Source of the DNA: Oscillospiraceae bacterium
Lineage (GTDB): Bacteria > Bacillota_A > Clostridia > Oscillospirales > Acutalibacteraceae
Length of the DNA: 7,374 bases
Assembly: GCA_003519645.1 (NCBI GenBank)
Contig: DOWI01000074.1
Coordinates: 1-7,374 of the forward strand
Direction: 5' to 3'
A program made the translations under genes and the position numbers. Each line of letters starts with the position of its first letter. The first letter of the stretch is position 1. The notes beneath the pieces are model-generated. The model ran no database searches and had not been told where the DNA came from. It saw only the letters and a program-made list of their open reading frames with translations. Positions 1 through 6,940 of the stretch are shown here, in pieces.

Positions 1-759
1 TCCGAAACGCCCAGTCGCCAAAACCAGCAGCTTTTCAAGCAGCATGCTGAGCAAAACAATCGTAATCGTCCATGCAAATACATCCGGCGTTTCCAAATAT
101 ATTTTGGCGTTTTGAAGCTGCTTTCCGATTGAAAAATCGGGGCGGCAAATCACCTCTGCCGCAATCCCTGACTTCCACGCCAAACCCATGCCGGTGGTGC
201 ATGCGGCTGTAAAATACGGCATTACCGATGGGATTCGGATATGCAGCAGTGTTTTCAGCCGTCCCAGCCGGAGTACCTGTGCCATTTCCAGCAGCTTATC
301 GTCAATCTGCCTGATTCCGTTTTCGACATTGCTCCATACAACAGGTACCACCATAAGAAAAGATATAAACGCAGGCAGCCATCCGGTTCTAATCCAAACC
401 AGCGCCAAAATAATGAAGGATGCCACCGGCGTCGCACGGATAATACGCAGTACGGGGGATATCAAGAAATCGGCAGCTTTGAATCGTGTTGTAAGGATAG
501 CCGCCCCACTTCCGCAAAAGATACCGGTGACAAACCCCACAACAATACGCAGTAAAGACAGATAGGTTGATCGCCAGAATGTTGTGGTTACCACAAGTCT
601 GCCCAGCGCTTTTAAAACCATCAAAGGCGCAGGAACAAGAAGCTCCTGCGCCACAAGCATACTAATCAGTTGCCATACCGCCAGCCAGAATACAGCTGCC
701 CCAAATCCGGCAAGCAACCCGCGAATTTTATTATTTGGCGTTGTAGTAAAATGCGTCAT
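1..759 (-). CDS. ABC importer permease, SsuC/TauC-like (3' end cut by window edge)
   Basis: This is an integral membrane permease of the binding-protein-dependent transport family, which forms the channel of an ABC importer in the cytoplasmic membrane. The frame is open for 253 codons from the ATG at 759 and continues past the left edge, so the last residues are missing; nitrate/sulfonate-type permeases are about 250-270 residues, so little is lost. Hydrophobic segments lie near residues 14-35, 66-90, 110-125, 127-143 and 229-247. The cytoplasmic EAA-type loop that contacts the ATPase is visible at about 158-177 (EMAQVLRLGRLKTLLHIRIP), with its conserved Gly and the closing I-x-x-P pattern. 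The start overlaps the end of the binding-protein gene by 29 bases and has its own GGGGGAG ribosome site 9 bases upstream, which implies translational coupling. An ATPase gene probably follows outside the window. Family is confident; substrate is unknown. Confidence 0.88.
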   Translation of the reverse strand, partial: MTHFTTTPNNKIRGLLAGFGAAVFWLAVWQLISMLVAQELLVPAPLMVLKALGRLVVTTTFWRSTYLSLLRIVVGFVTGIFCGSGAAILTTRFKAADFLISPVLRIIRATPVASFIILALVWIRTGWLPAFISFLMVVPVVWSNVENGIRQIDDKLLEMAQVLRLGRLKTLLHIRIPSVMPYFTAACTTGMGLAWKSGIAAEVICRPDFSIGKQLQNAKIYLETPDVFAWTITIVLLSMLLEKLLVLATGRFG

Positions 760-1756
760 CCGGCAACGCTCCCCCGACCGACTTTGGCTCAGCAGCAAAC
801 AGCACTTCAAAATAGCCCTTAATTTGCTTCATCATATCATTTCCGTCGATATAGGTCAAGCCGCTGCGCGGAATGGCAGCCTTGGCTACCGCTGCCTTTG
901 GTATGATTTCATACGTTTCGCAAAGTGATGCTGAAGCATCAATGTTTGAGGTTGCCTTTTCAATCGAGGTTTTATATTCGGCAAGAAATGCTTCTATTGC
1001 ATCCGGATTCTGACTGACAAACTCCTTGCGTCCGATCACACAGCCCATCAAAAGCTGACTTTCACCACCTGATACGGCATCCCATTCGTTGGTCATATTA
1101 AGTGCTACTTGAAGCTCGGGTTTTTTGGCTTTGACTGCCGTTACAATCGGTTCGGGTACAAGGGCAATTTTGGCAGTACCATTTGCCAGCAACGCTGACA
1201 GCTCGTCATTTTCTGTTCTAAACTCGATGTTCACATCTTTTTTTGGATCAAGACCGTTTTTAGTCAGTATATAATTCAGCACAAACTCGGGATTGGCGCC
1301 CTGACCGGTTGCGTAGATTGTCTTGCCTTTAAGGTCGGAAACCTTTTTGACAGTATTCCCATTTTCCAGGATATAAAGTACGCCTTTTGTGCTTGCCGCA
1401 AGCATCTGTACATTGCCACCGGTTTTCTTATATAAAGCAGAAGCCATATTGGTGGGAGGTGTGGCAAGGTCGACTGCGCCACTGCTGATTTTAGATACAA
1501 TCTCATCGGGTGAGGAAACAACCGTAAAATCATATTTATTTGACGTGGTACCATTGGCGTTGGCTTCCATTAAATTCACCATGCCGATACCCGACGGACC
1601 TTTAATCACCGCGACATTGATTTTTGTCTTTTCGGCGGGTTTTGATGTTGAATCGGAAGTTGCAGATGATTCGCTTTTATCTGGCGAGCACCCCGCCAGT
1701 ATTGCCAATGATAGAAAGGCGGCAGCCAGCAATGCAGATATTCTTCTAGCCTTCAT
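731..1756 (-). CDS. ABC importer substrate-binding lipoprotein (NMT1/SsuA-like)
   Basis: This 341-residue protein is an extracytoplasmic solute-binding lipoprotein. A basic N-terminus (MKARR), a hydrophobic stretch and the lipobox L-A-G-C put the lipidated cysteine at residue 23. A Ser/Thr/Lys-rich linker to about residue 45 follows, and then a periplasmic-binding-protein type 2 fold to the C-terminus. Family-like features include the opening strand INVAVIKGPSGIGM, the segment SSGAVDLATPPTN, the segment VSDLKGKTIYATGQGANPE typical of NMT1/SsuA-like proteins, and ALVPEPIVTA at the lobe crossover. The C-terminus is PDDAFYYNAK. The start at 1756 has AAGGAG at 1765-1770, 8 bases away. It is the first gene of an operon with the overlapping permease. 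NMT1/SsuA relatives bind sulfonates, nitrate, pyrimidine precursors and other small molecules; nothing here chooses among them. Confidence 0.88.
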   Translation of the reverse strand: MKARRISALLAAAFLSLAILAGCSPDKSESSATSDSTSKPAEKTKINVAVIKGPSGIGMVNLMEANANGTTSNKYDFTVVSSPDEIVSKISSGAVDLATPPTNMASALYKKTGGNVQMLAASTKGVLYILENGNTVKKVSDLKGKTIYATGQGANPEFVLNYILTKNGLDPKKDVNIEFRTENDELSALLANGTAKIALVPEPIVTAVKAKKPELQVALNMTNEWDAVSGGESQLLMGCVIGRKEFVSQNPDAIEAFLAEYKTSIEKATSNIDASASLCETYEIIPKAAVAKAAIPRSGLTYIDGNDMMKQIKGYFEVLFAAEPKSVGGALPDDAFYYNAK

Positions 1757-1803
1757 GTTTCATTCTCCTTAAATGTACAACGTTCAGTATTTCATTGCAT
1801 GTA

Positions 1804-1823
1804 ATACCTGATGGTGCAGGTAT
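1804..1823. promoter_or_regulatory. Inverted repeat at the predicted start of the importer transcript
   Basis: The arms ATACCTG and CAGGTAT are perfect 7-base complements around a 6-base centre (ATGGTG on the plus strand). The repeat begins about 7 bases past the -10 box at 1830-1835, so it lies at or just after the predicted transcription start. That is a typical place for a repressor operator, and as RNA it could also form a stem at the 5' end of the message. No regulator gene is adjacent in the window. The repeat is seen; its function is inferred. Confidence 0.45.
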
Positions 1824-1829
1824 ATATCA

Positions 1830-1857
1830 AGTATACAACTTTGGTATGATTTATCAA
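1830..1857 (-). promoter_or_regulatory. Sigma-A type promoter of the ABC importer operon
   Basis: Read on the minus strand, TTGATA (1852-1857) is followed by a 16-base spacer and TATACT (1830-1835). Each box differs from consensus at one position. The predicted start is near 1823, leaving a leader of about 65 bases before the lipoprotein ATG at 1756. The -35 box begins 5 bases beyond the hairpin that ends the upstream operon, so the intergenic region is tightly packed. Confidence 0.7.
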
Positions 1858-1862
1858 TCGTC

Positions 1863-1908
1863 ATCCATACAAAAAAACGCCCCTTGTAGAACGTTTTTTC
1901 GTATGGAT
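1863..1908 (-). terminator. Long hairpin after the amidase gene, likely terminator
   Basis: The arms at 1863-1879 and 1892-1908 are 17 bases each with a single mismatch (1871/1900) and enclose a 12-base loop. The outer part is ATCCATAC/GTATGGAT; the inner part is an A6-CG/CG-T6 stem. Read on the minus strand it starts 18 bases after the amidase stop codon, has an A-run in the 5' arm and a 7-base T-run in the 3' arm, and lies directly before the importer promoter. Position and A/T tracts fit an intrinsic terminator. It is atypical because the stem has little GC next to the T-run and the arms extend 8 pairs beyond it, so a protein-binding palindrome is an alternative. Confidence 0.6.
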
Positions 1909-1925
1909 ATAGCATCAATGTATCA

Positions 1926-4900
1926 TTACCGGCTTCTTCTCTTTTTTCTGTATCTTGACAAAGCAAGGAATCCTGCAGGAACAATGGTGGTGGTCGAAAC
2001 CGTGGCTGTGGTAGTTGTAGTCGATGTTGGGCTTTCGGTCACCGCAGTTTTGCCCGCGATGGTGGATATCGAATTAAAATAGGCAACAAAGGCGTTGGCC
2101 AATTCAGTCGTAAGGTTGTCCTGATATGTACTGGATATCAGCATTTCCATATCCTTATTATTTGACATAAACCCGCACTCAAGCAAAACCGCCGGGCTAT
2201 CATGCAGTCTGGTTACATTGAATGGATCCCAATGAACAGTTTGGCTGCGATTGCTTGCTCCGCCTGATTTATTGTATGCAACTTTGGCATATTCGTCGAT
2301 TTGGTCGGCCAGTATAAAGGAATACTCATTAAAATAATGTATGGTATAGCCTCTTGCGCTGCTACTTGTGGCACTGTTCATATGAATGCTGATAAACAGA
2401 TCGGTATAATTATTGCGCGCAAAATTGGTTCTGGCATACATGCTGGGAGGACTCAGCGCATTGTCTGGCAGAGTGTCTCCTGTGCGGGTCATCACTACAG
2501 TAGCGCCTTTCGATACCAATTTATCTCTCAGTAACAATGCATATTTTAGTGTCAGTGTTTTTTCATGAACCGTTCCGCTAACCGCACCAATAGATGCCCC
2601 GCCGTGACCGGGGTCAATCACGATACGTTTTCCTGTCAGAGGCTTGTTGCCGGAAGCAATCGCCGTCGGATTCTTAAAGGAAAATGTGATCCTACTCTTA
2701 TCCCAGCCTACCGAATAACCATAGAAAGCACCCTTGTTTCTCAGATGCAGCCGGAGCGTATAGGTGTTATCGCTTCCCTTTATCCACTCGGCAGAGGTAA
2801 ATAAAGGACTTGATGATACATTGGGAGTACCCTTGATGTCGGTGGTGTAGGAAAAGATAATATCCACATATGTTGCAGTAAGCGAGGTAATATCGTAAGA
2901 CTGTGTGGTCTCATTACGATATTTTTGGGGCAACAGCTTTAAATTATACGGTACATGCCATGTCGAATCCAACGTAACATTTGTTGCTTTTGTGTTTACG
3001 CTCACCGAAGCATCCGACATTTTATTGGCTGTGATTTTTCCGCTTTTGATAAAAGTGGTAACATTGCTCTGATATATCCGTCTCCCACAGCCCAATAGAT
3101 AATAGGAATTTGAGCCAACAACCTTTTTTACAACTACATCGGTAGTGCCTTTGGGAAGATAGGCATTATTGGGACGCGACCAGTCATCGGTTGTATTTCC
3201 ATTAAAGGTTTCAGCATAATTTTTTGTTACCGCAATGATTTCCCCGCTTTTAAGAACTTTATCTCCAATCCCCGGGTCAATCGGGCTGTCGTCTCCCGTA
3301 ATAATCGGCTTGTCATCATCCGGATTTGGTATAGGAAGCGGTTTGACTGTAATTGATCCGCCTGTTTTGCTTTCGTTCATTCCTTTATAACTGCCGAAAA
3401 CTGCAACTGAACCCATGGTCTGTGTTTTATTGATAATGCCGGCAGGCAGGGTATATTCCCCGGCATAGTCCACATAATCAGATTCTTTTTTACCTTCGCT
3501 TTCATCTGTCTGCCTAGACACCGGCTTCATCTTAATTGTCACATTGCCAAGCTTTGCATAGACATTTGAGCCCTTATATGCTTCTGCACTGATACCGATT
3601 GTGGTGCCCCCATCTAAAGACATGTTTGATGCCGGCTGGATACTTTTTAAGACTACGACTTTATGCGTAATTCTATATGTAACGGTTAACCCTTTGTGTG
3701 AAAATGTATAGGTGTTAAGTCCCAGCGACAGATTAAAATCTAGCGAGAAAAAGCCGTGTTCCGACAGTGAAACCTTTTTGCCGTTCATTGTAAGAGGGAA
3801 ATTCGGGTCGGCGCTGCCTCGAATGTTTATTTTTGATTCATAGGTTGTGAATGTTGTTTTGGCGGGGGTGTTAAAAACAAGCCTGCGACTGATATACTGT
3901 TCATTCAGCTCACCACCGAATGCTTTGATTAAAGCACCCGTACTGCCAAGAGAATCTTGTTTTAAGGCAGTGAAGGAAGTGAATACACTCCCCTGCCACT
4001 CAGGGATGTTCTTGCAGGCAATTATCTGCTGGGAAAGCTGGTCGGGAGATCCCCAACCGGCTTCTGTTCCGCAAACCTTTGAGGAATCATGCGAGATATA
4101 CAACGGCGTGTTGTTTTCCTTGCAGAGTCCTGACCACCATTCAAGCACTTGCCCAAAAGGAGCGGCTGTGTTAGTGGTGGAATAAAGGTTTTTGACCATG
4201 ACAAAATCAAATAACCCCTGCACAACCCACTCCCGTGTATCGGCATATCCGTCGGTCAAAGATTCATATACCGCACTTGTTTTTGAACCTTTCGGTTCCG
4301 AGGTGGCGTGTGCCCAGACACCCTCCGCAAGCAAACCTACATAAAGGTTTATGTTTACATTCTTGATTGTCTGGATAATATCTGTAGCAGCAACCGTTAT
4401 GCTTTCCCGCAGAAAGCGGTCGAAACCGATTCCGGGCATGGTTTTCATGTACTCGGAGAAGCTGCCCCCGTTCCCTGCGGCATAGCCCGGGTTTTCCAGC
4501 ATCCAGCCGTCAAACGAATAGCGCGCAGCGGCTTCGGCAGCCATTTTTCGTAGCATGGCTGCTCCGTCGGCTGTGCTGGGATCGTTGCCATCCTTAGCAT
4601 TTACCCTTAAATCAATCACGCCGTAGGTGAACATGCCGCGCTCTCTTGCGCATTTTAGTAGATAGGCAGGTGCATCAAACTCTGTTCCGTCGGTATTTTT
4701 GATTGAAACCCGATTTTCCATGCTGTCGGATATGTAAAGCGGTCTGCCGTTTAAATGCACCGGAATAATGATTGAATTAAAGCTCCACTCGGCAATTTTG
4801 GCAATTGCAGCATCAATCTGTGCCTTTACCTCTTCCCCGCTCTCAGAGCCGTTGATAAAATAATCGGTGCCGGCTTTCAGCCAAACTCCTTTCATCTGAT

Positions 4901-5186
4901 CGGGGCGCGCAAAAACGATATCCTGTTCCACCGGCTGTTCAGGCTCGGTAACTTCGGATTCATCCGGCAAATCGGATACATCCGGGATGTCAGATACATC
5001 GGATTCAGGATTGGATGTAACCGGGCTTTGTGATACATCATCCGACACTCCAGATATCAGCGAAGCCATGGTGGTCAATATGCCATCGTTGATTGTTAGC
5101 AGCACTGCTGCCGACAGAAAAATGACGGATACTGTCGAAATGATCCCGGCAACAAGCTTAGGATGTTTGAGTTTTTTTCTTTTCAT
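1926..5186 (-). CDS. Membrane-anchored wall hydrolase: diverged GHL-like domain plus N-acetylmuramoyl-L-alanine amidase (Amidase_3)
   Basis: The 1,086-residue protein is exported and anchored by one N-terminal membrane segment (about 11-32, after MKRKKLKHPK). Next come an acidic Asp/Ser/Pro linker (47-89), a GHL/DUF187-like barrel (99-430) and an Ig-like segment resembling glucodextranase-B repeats (449-508, with RGSADPNFPLTMNGKKV). Beta-rich regions of unknown type follow (509-850). A zinc Amidase_3 domain (851-1040) shows DPGHGG with His861, Glu875 in HEKT, His935 in SIHMNS and Glu1003 in LLECGF: the expected zinc ligands and catalytic Glu. It should cleave the bond between MurNAc and L-Ala of the stem peptide. 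A Thr-rich stretch and a basic tail (RYRKKRRSR) end it. I chose the ATG at 5186, with AAAGGAA 11 bases upstream; an in-frame ATG at 5216 (1,096 residues) has GAGG directly against it. It is second in the operon, 38 bases after the upstream stop. Confidence 0.9.
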   Translation of the reverse strand: MKRKKLKHPKLVAGIISTVSVIFLSAAVLLTINDGILTTMASLISGVSDDVSQSPVTSNPESDVSDIPDVSDLPDESEVTEPEQPVEQDIVFARPDQMKGVWLKAGTDYFINGSESGEEVKAQIDAAIAKIAEWSFNSIIIPVHLNGRPLYISDSMENRVSIKNTDGTEFDAPAYLLKCARERGMFTYGVIDLRVNAKDGNDPSTADGAAMLRKMAAEAAARYSFDGWMLENPGYAAGNGGSFSEYMKTMPGIGFDRFLRESITVAATDIIQTIKNVNINLYVGLLAEGVWAHATSEPKGSKTSAVYESLTDGYADTREWVVQGLFDFVMVKNLYSTTNTAAPFGQVLEWWSGLCKENNTPLYISHDSSKVCGTEAGWGSPDQLSQQIIACKNIPEWQGSVFTSFTALKQDSLGSTGALIKAFGGELNEQYISRRLVFNTPAKTTFTTYESKINIRGSADPNFPLTMNGKKVSLSEHGFFSLDFNLSLGLNTYTFSHKGLTVTYRITHKVVVLKSIQPASNMSLDGGTTIGISAEAYKGSNVYAKLGNVTIKMKPVSRQTDESEGKKESDYVDYAGEYTLPAGIINKTQTMGSVAVFGSYKGMNESKTGGSITVKPLPIPNPDDDKPIITGDDSPIDPGIGDKVLKSGEIIAVTKNYAETFNGNTTDDWSRPNNAYLPKGTTDVVVKKVVGSNSYYLLGCGRRIYQSNVTTFIKSGKITANKMSDASVSVNTKATNVTLDSTWHVPYNLKLLPQKYRNETTQSYDITSLTATYVDIIFSYTTDIKGTPNVSSSPLFTSAEWIKGSDNTYTLRLHLRNKGAFYGYSVGWDKSRITFSFKNPTAIASGNKPLTGKRIVIDPGHGGASIGAVSGTVHEKTLTLKYALLLRDKLVSKGATVVMTRTGDTLPDNALSPPSMYARTNFARNNYTDLFISIHMNSATSSSARGYTIHYFNEYSFILADQIDEYAKVAYNKSGGASNRSQTVHWDPFNVTRLHDSPAVLLECGFMSNNKDMEMLISSTYQDNLTTELANAFVAYFNSISTIAGKTAVTESPTSTTTTTATVSTTTIVPAGFLALSRYRKKRRSR
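4975..5039 (-). repeat. Short direct repeats in the acidic linker of the amidase protein
   Basis: The octamer GATACATC occurs three times on the plus strand, at 4975-4982, 4993-5000 and 5032-5039. It encodes the repeated DVS pieces of the linker between the membrane anchor and the GHL-like domain. This looks like a low-complexity spacer that may vary in length between strains, and I see no role beyond that. Confidence 0.5.
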
Positions 5187-5197
5187 TTGAATGATGA

Positions 5198-5204
5198 TTC
5201 CTTT
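5198..5204 (-). promoter_or_regulatory. Ribosome binding site that decides the amidase gene start
   Basis: AAAGGAA on the minus strand lies 11 bases before the ATG at 5186. The alternative ATG at 5216 is preceded by GAGG with no spacer, which cannot position a ribosome on it. The shorter protein also starts with a typical export signal (MKRKKLKHPK then a hydrophobic run), whereas the longer form adds ten residues in front of it. The spacing of 11 is a little long, so the choice is likely rather than certain. Confidence 0.6.
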
Positions 5205-5224
5205 CGGTTTGTACATCCTCTATC

Positions 5225-6595
5225 TTATGGCTTCATAACTGTGAGCAGATTTTCCACTTCACGGATTGCCACATCCCTTGACCAGCTTGACTGGGTAAGA
5301 GAGGCGGGCGTGAAATACCGATAGCTAAAGAACATAACCCCGCCGCACTCCGGTTTTGAGCGAACAGACAGCAAGGATCGCTTCATAATATCGTTGTGCT
5401 GTGCCCATTCAGCTTTGCCGGCGTTTGTACCTGCGTATTGATCGCTTAATATACCGATTTTATGCAGTGCAAGCCCGATATACAGTCTCACTGAACTATG
5501 GCGGGGCATTGCAATCCAGCTGTCAACATTTTTATCAAACGCCTGTGTTTCATGAAGAAACCCGAAATAGACCTGCGGGCAGATATAATCAATATACCCT
5601 TTCTCCTTCATCCACAAGGCTACATCAGCATAAACAACATCATAATTCTGATCCTGCACCCCACGCGGACTGACGCCAAAAACACAGCCGGAACGAATGC
5701 TGTGAACCTTTTTGTAAACGGTGGCAATCAGCTTGCTGACATTGGTGCGCCGCCAGTCACCGACGCTCATCTTCCCGCCATCTGATTTATATTTATTATA
5801 ATCATCATTCGGCAGATTCTTTAAATTTGAAGGATAAAAATAATCGTCAAACTGAACGCCGTCAGTCTTATAATTCCTGACAATTTCATCGACGCCGGAT
5901 ATAATTAGCTTTTGTGCATCGTCTGATGCCGGATTATAGTAATATCTGCCATCCGATTCAAAGTAGTCATTACATTTGGCAAAGCTTTTGTTTGTTCCAA
6001 TTCGATACGGATTCACCCATGCATGCAGCTCCAGCCCACGGCTGTGGGCTGCCTCAACGGCATAGGCAAGCGGATCAAAGCCGGCGTTCAGCAGATTTTT
6101 GACACTGGCTGCCGGGCTAAAGACCTTGGACTTATAGTATGCATCGCTGTTTGCGCGGACATGGAAAATCACAGCATTCAGTCCGTAAGCCTTACAGTTC
6201 ACCATCACCCCGTCAATTGCCGCCTTTGCCTGTGCCACTGTTTTACCATTTAACATGCTGTTCAGTTCGATGTACGAAACCCAAACAGCCCGCATCTCTT
6301 TGCCGGTGTCCGGCTTTGTGGTCGTTGTGGTAGCAGATGAGGTGCCCGATGTAGTCTGTGTCGTGCTAAGCTGGGTGTCTGTGCCGGAATCGGTTTCACT
6401 GCTTTCTTCTGTTACCGTGCTTTCCGGAAACACAGAGCTGCTGTCAGAAGCTGCTGTTTCGGAGCTTTGGGTGGTTTGGGAAGTGTCTGATTTATCAGAG
6501 CCTGAATTTGAAACAAACCAAAGCGACGGATAACAAGCCGTCACCGCAAAAGTAAGAATCAGTAGGTAGGCAACAATCATTGATACTCGTTTCAT
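5225..6595 (-). CDS. GHL10/DUF187 glycosidase-like lipoprotein (YngK/DigH-type)
   Basis: This 456-residue protein is an exported lipoprotein with lipobox V-T-A-C (Cys21). A Ser/Thr/Glu-rich linker (about 30-98) could span the wall, and a single GHL10 (DUF187) barrel fills about 100-455. The canonical motifs are all present: MRAVWVSYIEL (101-111), HAWVNPYR (191-198), DGVQFDDYFYP (245-255, with the Asp-Asp pair expected in the active site), WRRTNV (281-286) and CPQVYFGF (339-346). Relatives include B. subtilis YngK and E. coli DigH (YddW), the latter known to cut peptide-free peptidoglycan glycans. The inferred role is hydrolysis of denuded wall glycan outside the membrane. The start has AAGGAG at 6601-6606 with 5-base spacing. 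It is first in the operon with the amidase gene. Family is very confident; substrate is by analogy. Confidence 0.92.
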   Translation of the reverse strand: MKRVSMIVAYLLILTFAVTACYPSLWFVSNSGSDKSDTSQTTQSSETAASDSSSVFPESTVTEESSETDSGTDTQLSTTQTTSGTSSATTTTTKPDTGKEMRAVWVSYIELNSMLNGKTVAQAKAAIDGVMVNCKAYGLNAVIFHVRANSDAYYKSKVFSPAASVKNLLNAGFDPLAYAVEAAHSRGLELHAWVNPYRIGTNKSFAKCNDYFESDGRYYYNPASDDAQKLIISGVDEIVRNYKTDGVQFDDYFYPSNLKNLPNDDYNKYKSDGGKMSVGDWRRTNVSKLIATVYKKVHSIRSGCVFGVSPRGVQDQNYDVVYADVALWMKEKGYIDYICPQVYFGFLHETQAFDKNVDSWIAMPRHSSVRLYIGLALHKIGILSDQYAGTNAGKAEWAQHNDIMKRSLLSVRSKPECGGVMFFSYRYFTPASLTQSSWSRDVAIREVENLLTVMKP

Positions 6596-6679
6596 AGGGA
6601 CTCCTTATAAATCACGCACATGCATCATCTTATATATCGGACATTTGTTTTTTGTTTTTATAATAGCAGACACTTATAT

Positions 6680-6708
6680 ATAATAAAACGTAAAACTGCA
6701 TTGGTCAA
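6680..6708 (-). promoter_or_regulatory. Strong sigma-A type promoter of the GHL10-amidase operon
   Basis: On the minus strand TTGACC (6703-6708) is followed by exactly 17 bases and TATTAT (6680-6685). Each box differs from consensus at one position and the spacing is ideal. The predicted start is near 6673, giving a leader of about 75 bases to the ATG at 6595. The quality suggests steady vegetative expression; I see no sporulation-type -35/-10 pair, although a secondary promoter cannot be excluded. Confidence 0.8.
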
Positions 6709-6815
6709 CAGATTCAGAGGAAATTACTCAATTTTCCACATGCAAGCCATTCCCGGCTGAACACCATTTAAATACTGCAAATAATGCATATCCCTTTCCT
6801 ATTTCTATGCGGACA

Positions 6816-6824
6816 TGTTATAAT
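6816..6824 (+). promoter_or_regulatory. Extended -10 promoter for the DUF1294 gene
   Basis: TG-T-TATAAT gives a perfect -10 box (6819-6824) with the extended TGn element. The -35 region 17 bases upstream (6796-6801, TTCCTA) is poor, which is tolerated at extended -10 promoters. The predicted start near 6831 leaves a leader of about 110 bases before the chosen ATG at 6941. Confidence 0.55.
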
Positions 6825-6897
6825 AAATTACATCCTAATTAAAATCGCAATCGGGAAGCCACCTAAGGCTCTTTGACTCGTATTAATGCTCAAGCTA

Positions 6898-6917
6898 CAT
6901 GAAGCAATTTCTTCATG
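6898..6917 (+). repeat. 7-6-7 inverted repeat in the DUF1294 leader
   Basis: CATGAAG and CTTCATG are perfect complements around CAATTT. The hairpin lies 5 bases before the GGAAGGG ribosome site (6923-6929). It swallows the upstream in-frame ATG at 6899, which supports translation starting at 6941. It could be a leader stem or a protein site. Confidence 0.45.
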
Positions 6918-6940
6918 CTTGCGGAAGGGTTGTAGTAAGC

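Larger units (their letters stand above)
6607..6940. other. Divergent intergenic region
   Basis: This AT-rich stretch separates the minus-strand wall operon from the plus-strand DUF1294 gene. It holds the wall-operon promoter (6680-6708) with a leader of about 75 bases, an extended -10 promoter for the DUF1294 gene (6816-6824), and a 7-6-7 hairpin (6898-6917). A weak TTGACT at 6873-6878 has no good -10 partner. Between 6709 and 6795 I see nothing identifiable: no open frame with a ribosome site and no strong palindrome. Confidence 0.6.

Noticed and set aside
188..565. Plus-strand open frames of 104-125 codons opposite the permease
   Set aside because: They lie antisense to a clear ABC permease with transmembrane segments and an EAA loop. 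Their translations show no family features and they lack good ribosome sites.
1389..1772. Plus-strand frame of 127 codons opposite the binding-protein gene
   Set aside because: It is an antisense shadow of the lipoprotein gene; its hydrophobic look comes from reading Ala/Ser/Thr codons backwards.
1758..1823. Riboswitch or T-box in the importer leader
   Set aside because: The leader is only about 65 bases, with one short stem and no recognisable conserved core or T-box sequence.
1795..2082. Frames across the intergenic hairpin (plus-strand 95 codons, minus-strand 66 codons)
   Set aside because: Both run through the terminator hairpin and the importer promoter. The Val-rich stretch in the plus frame is just the reverse of the Thr-rich tail.
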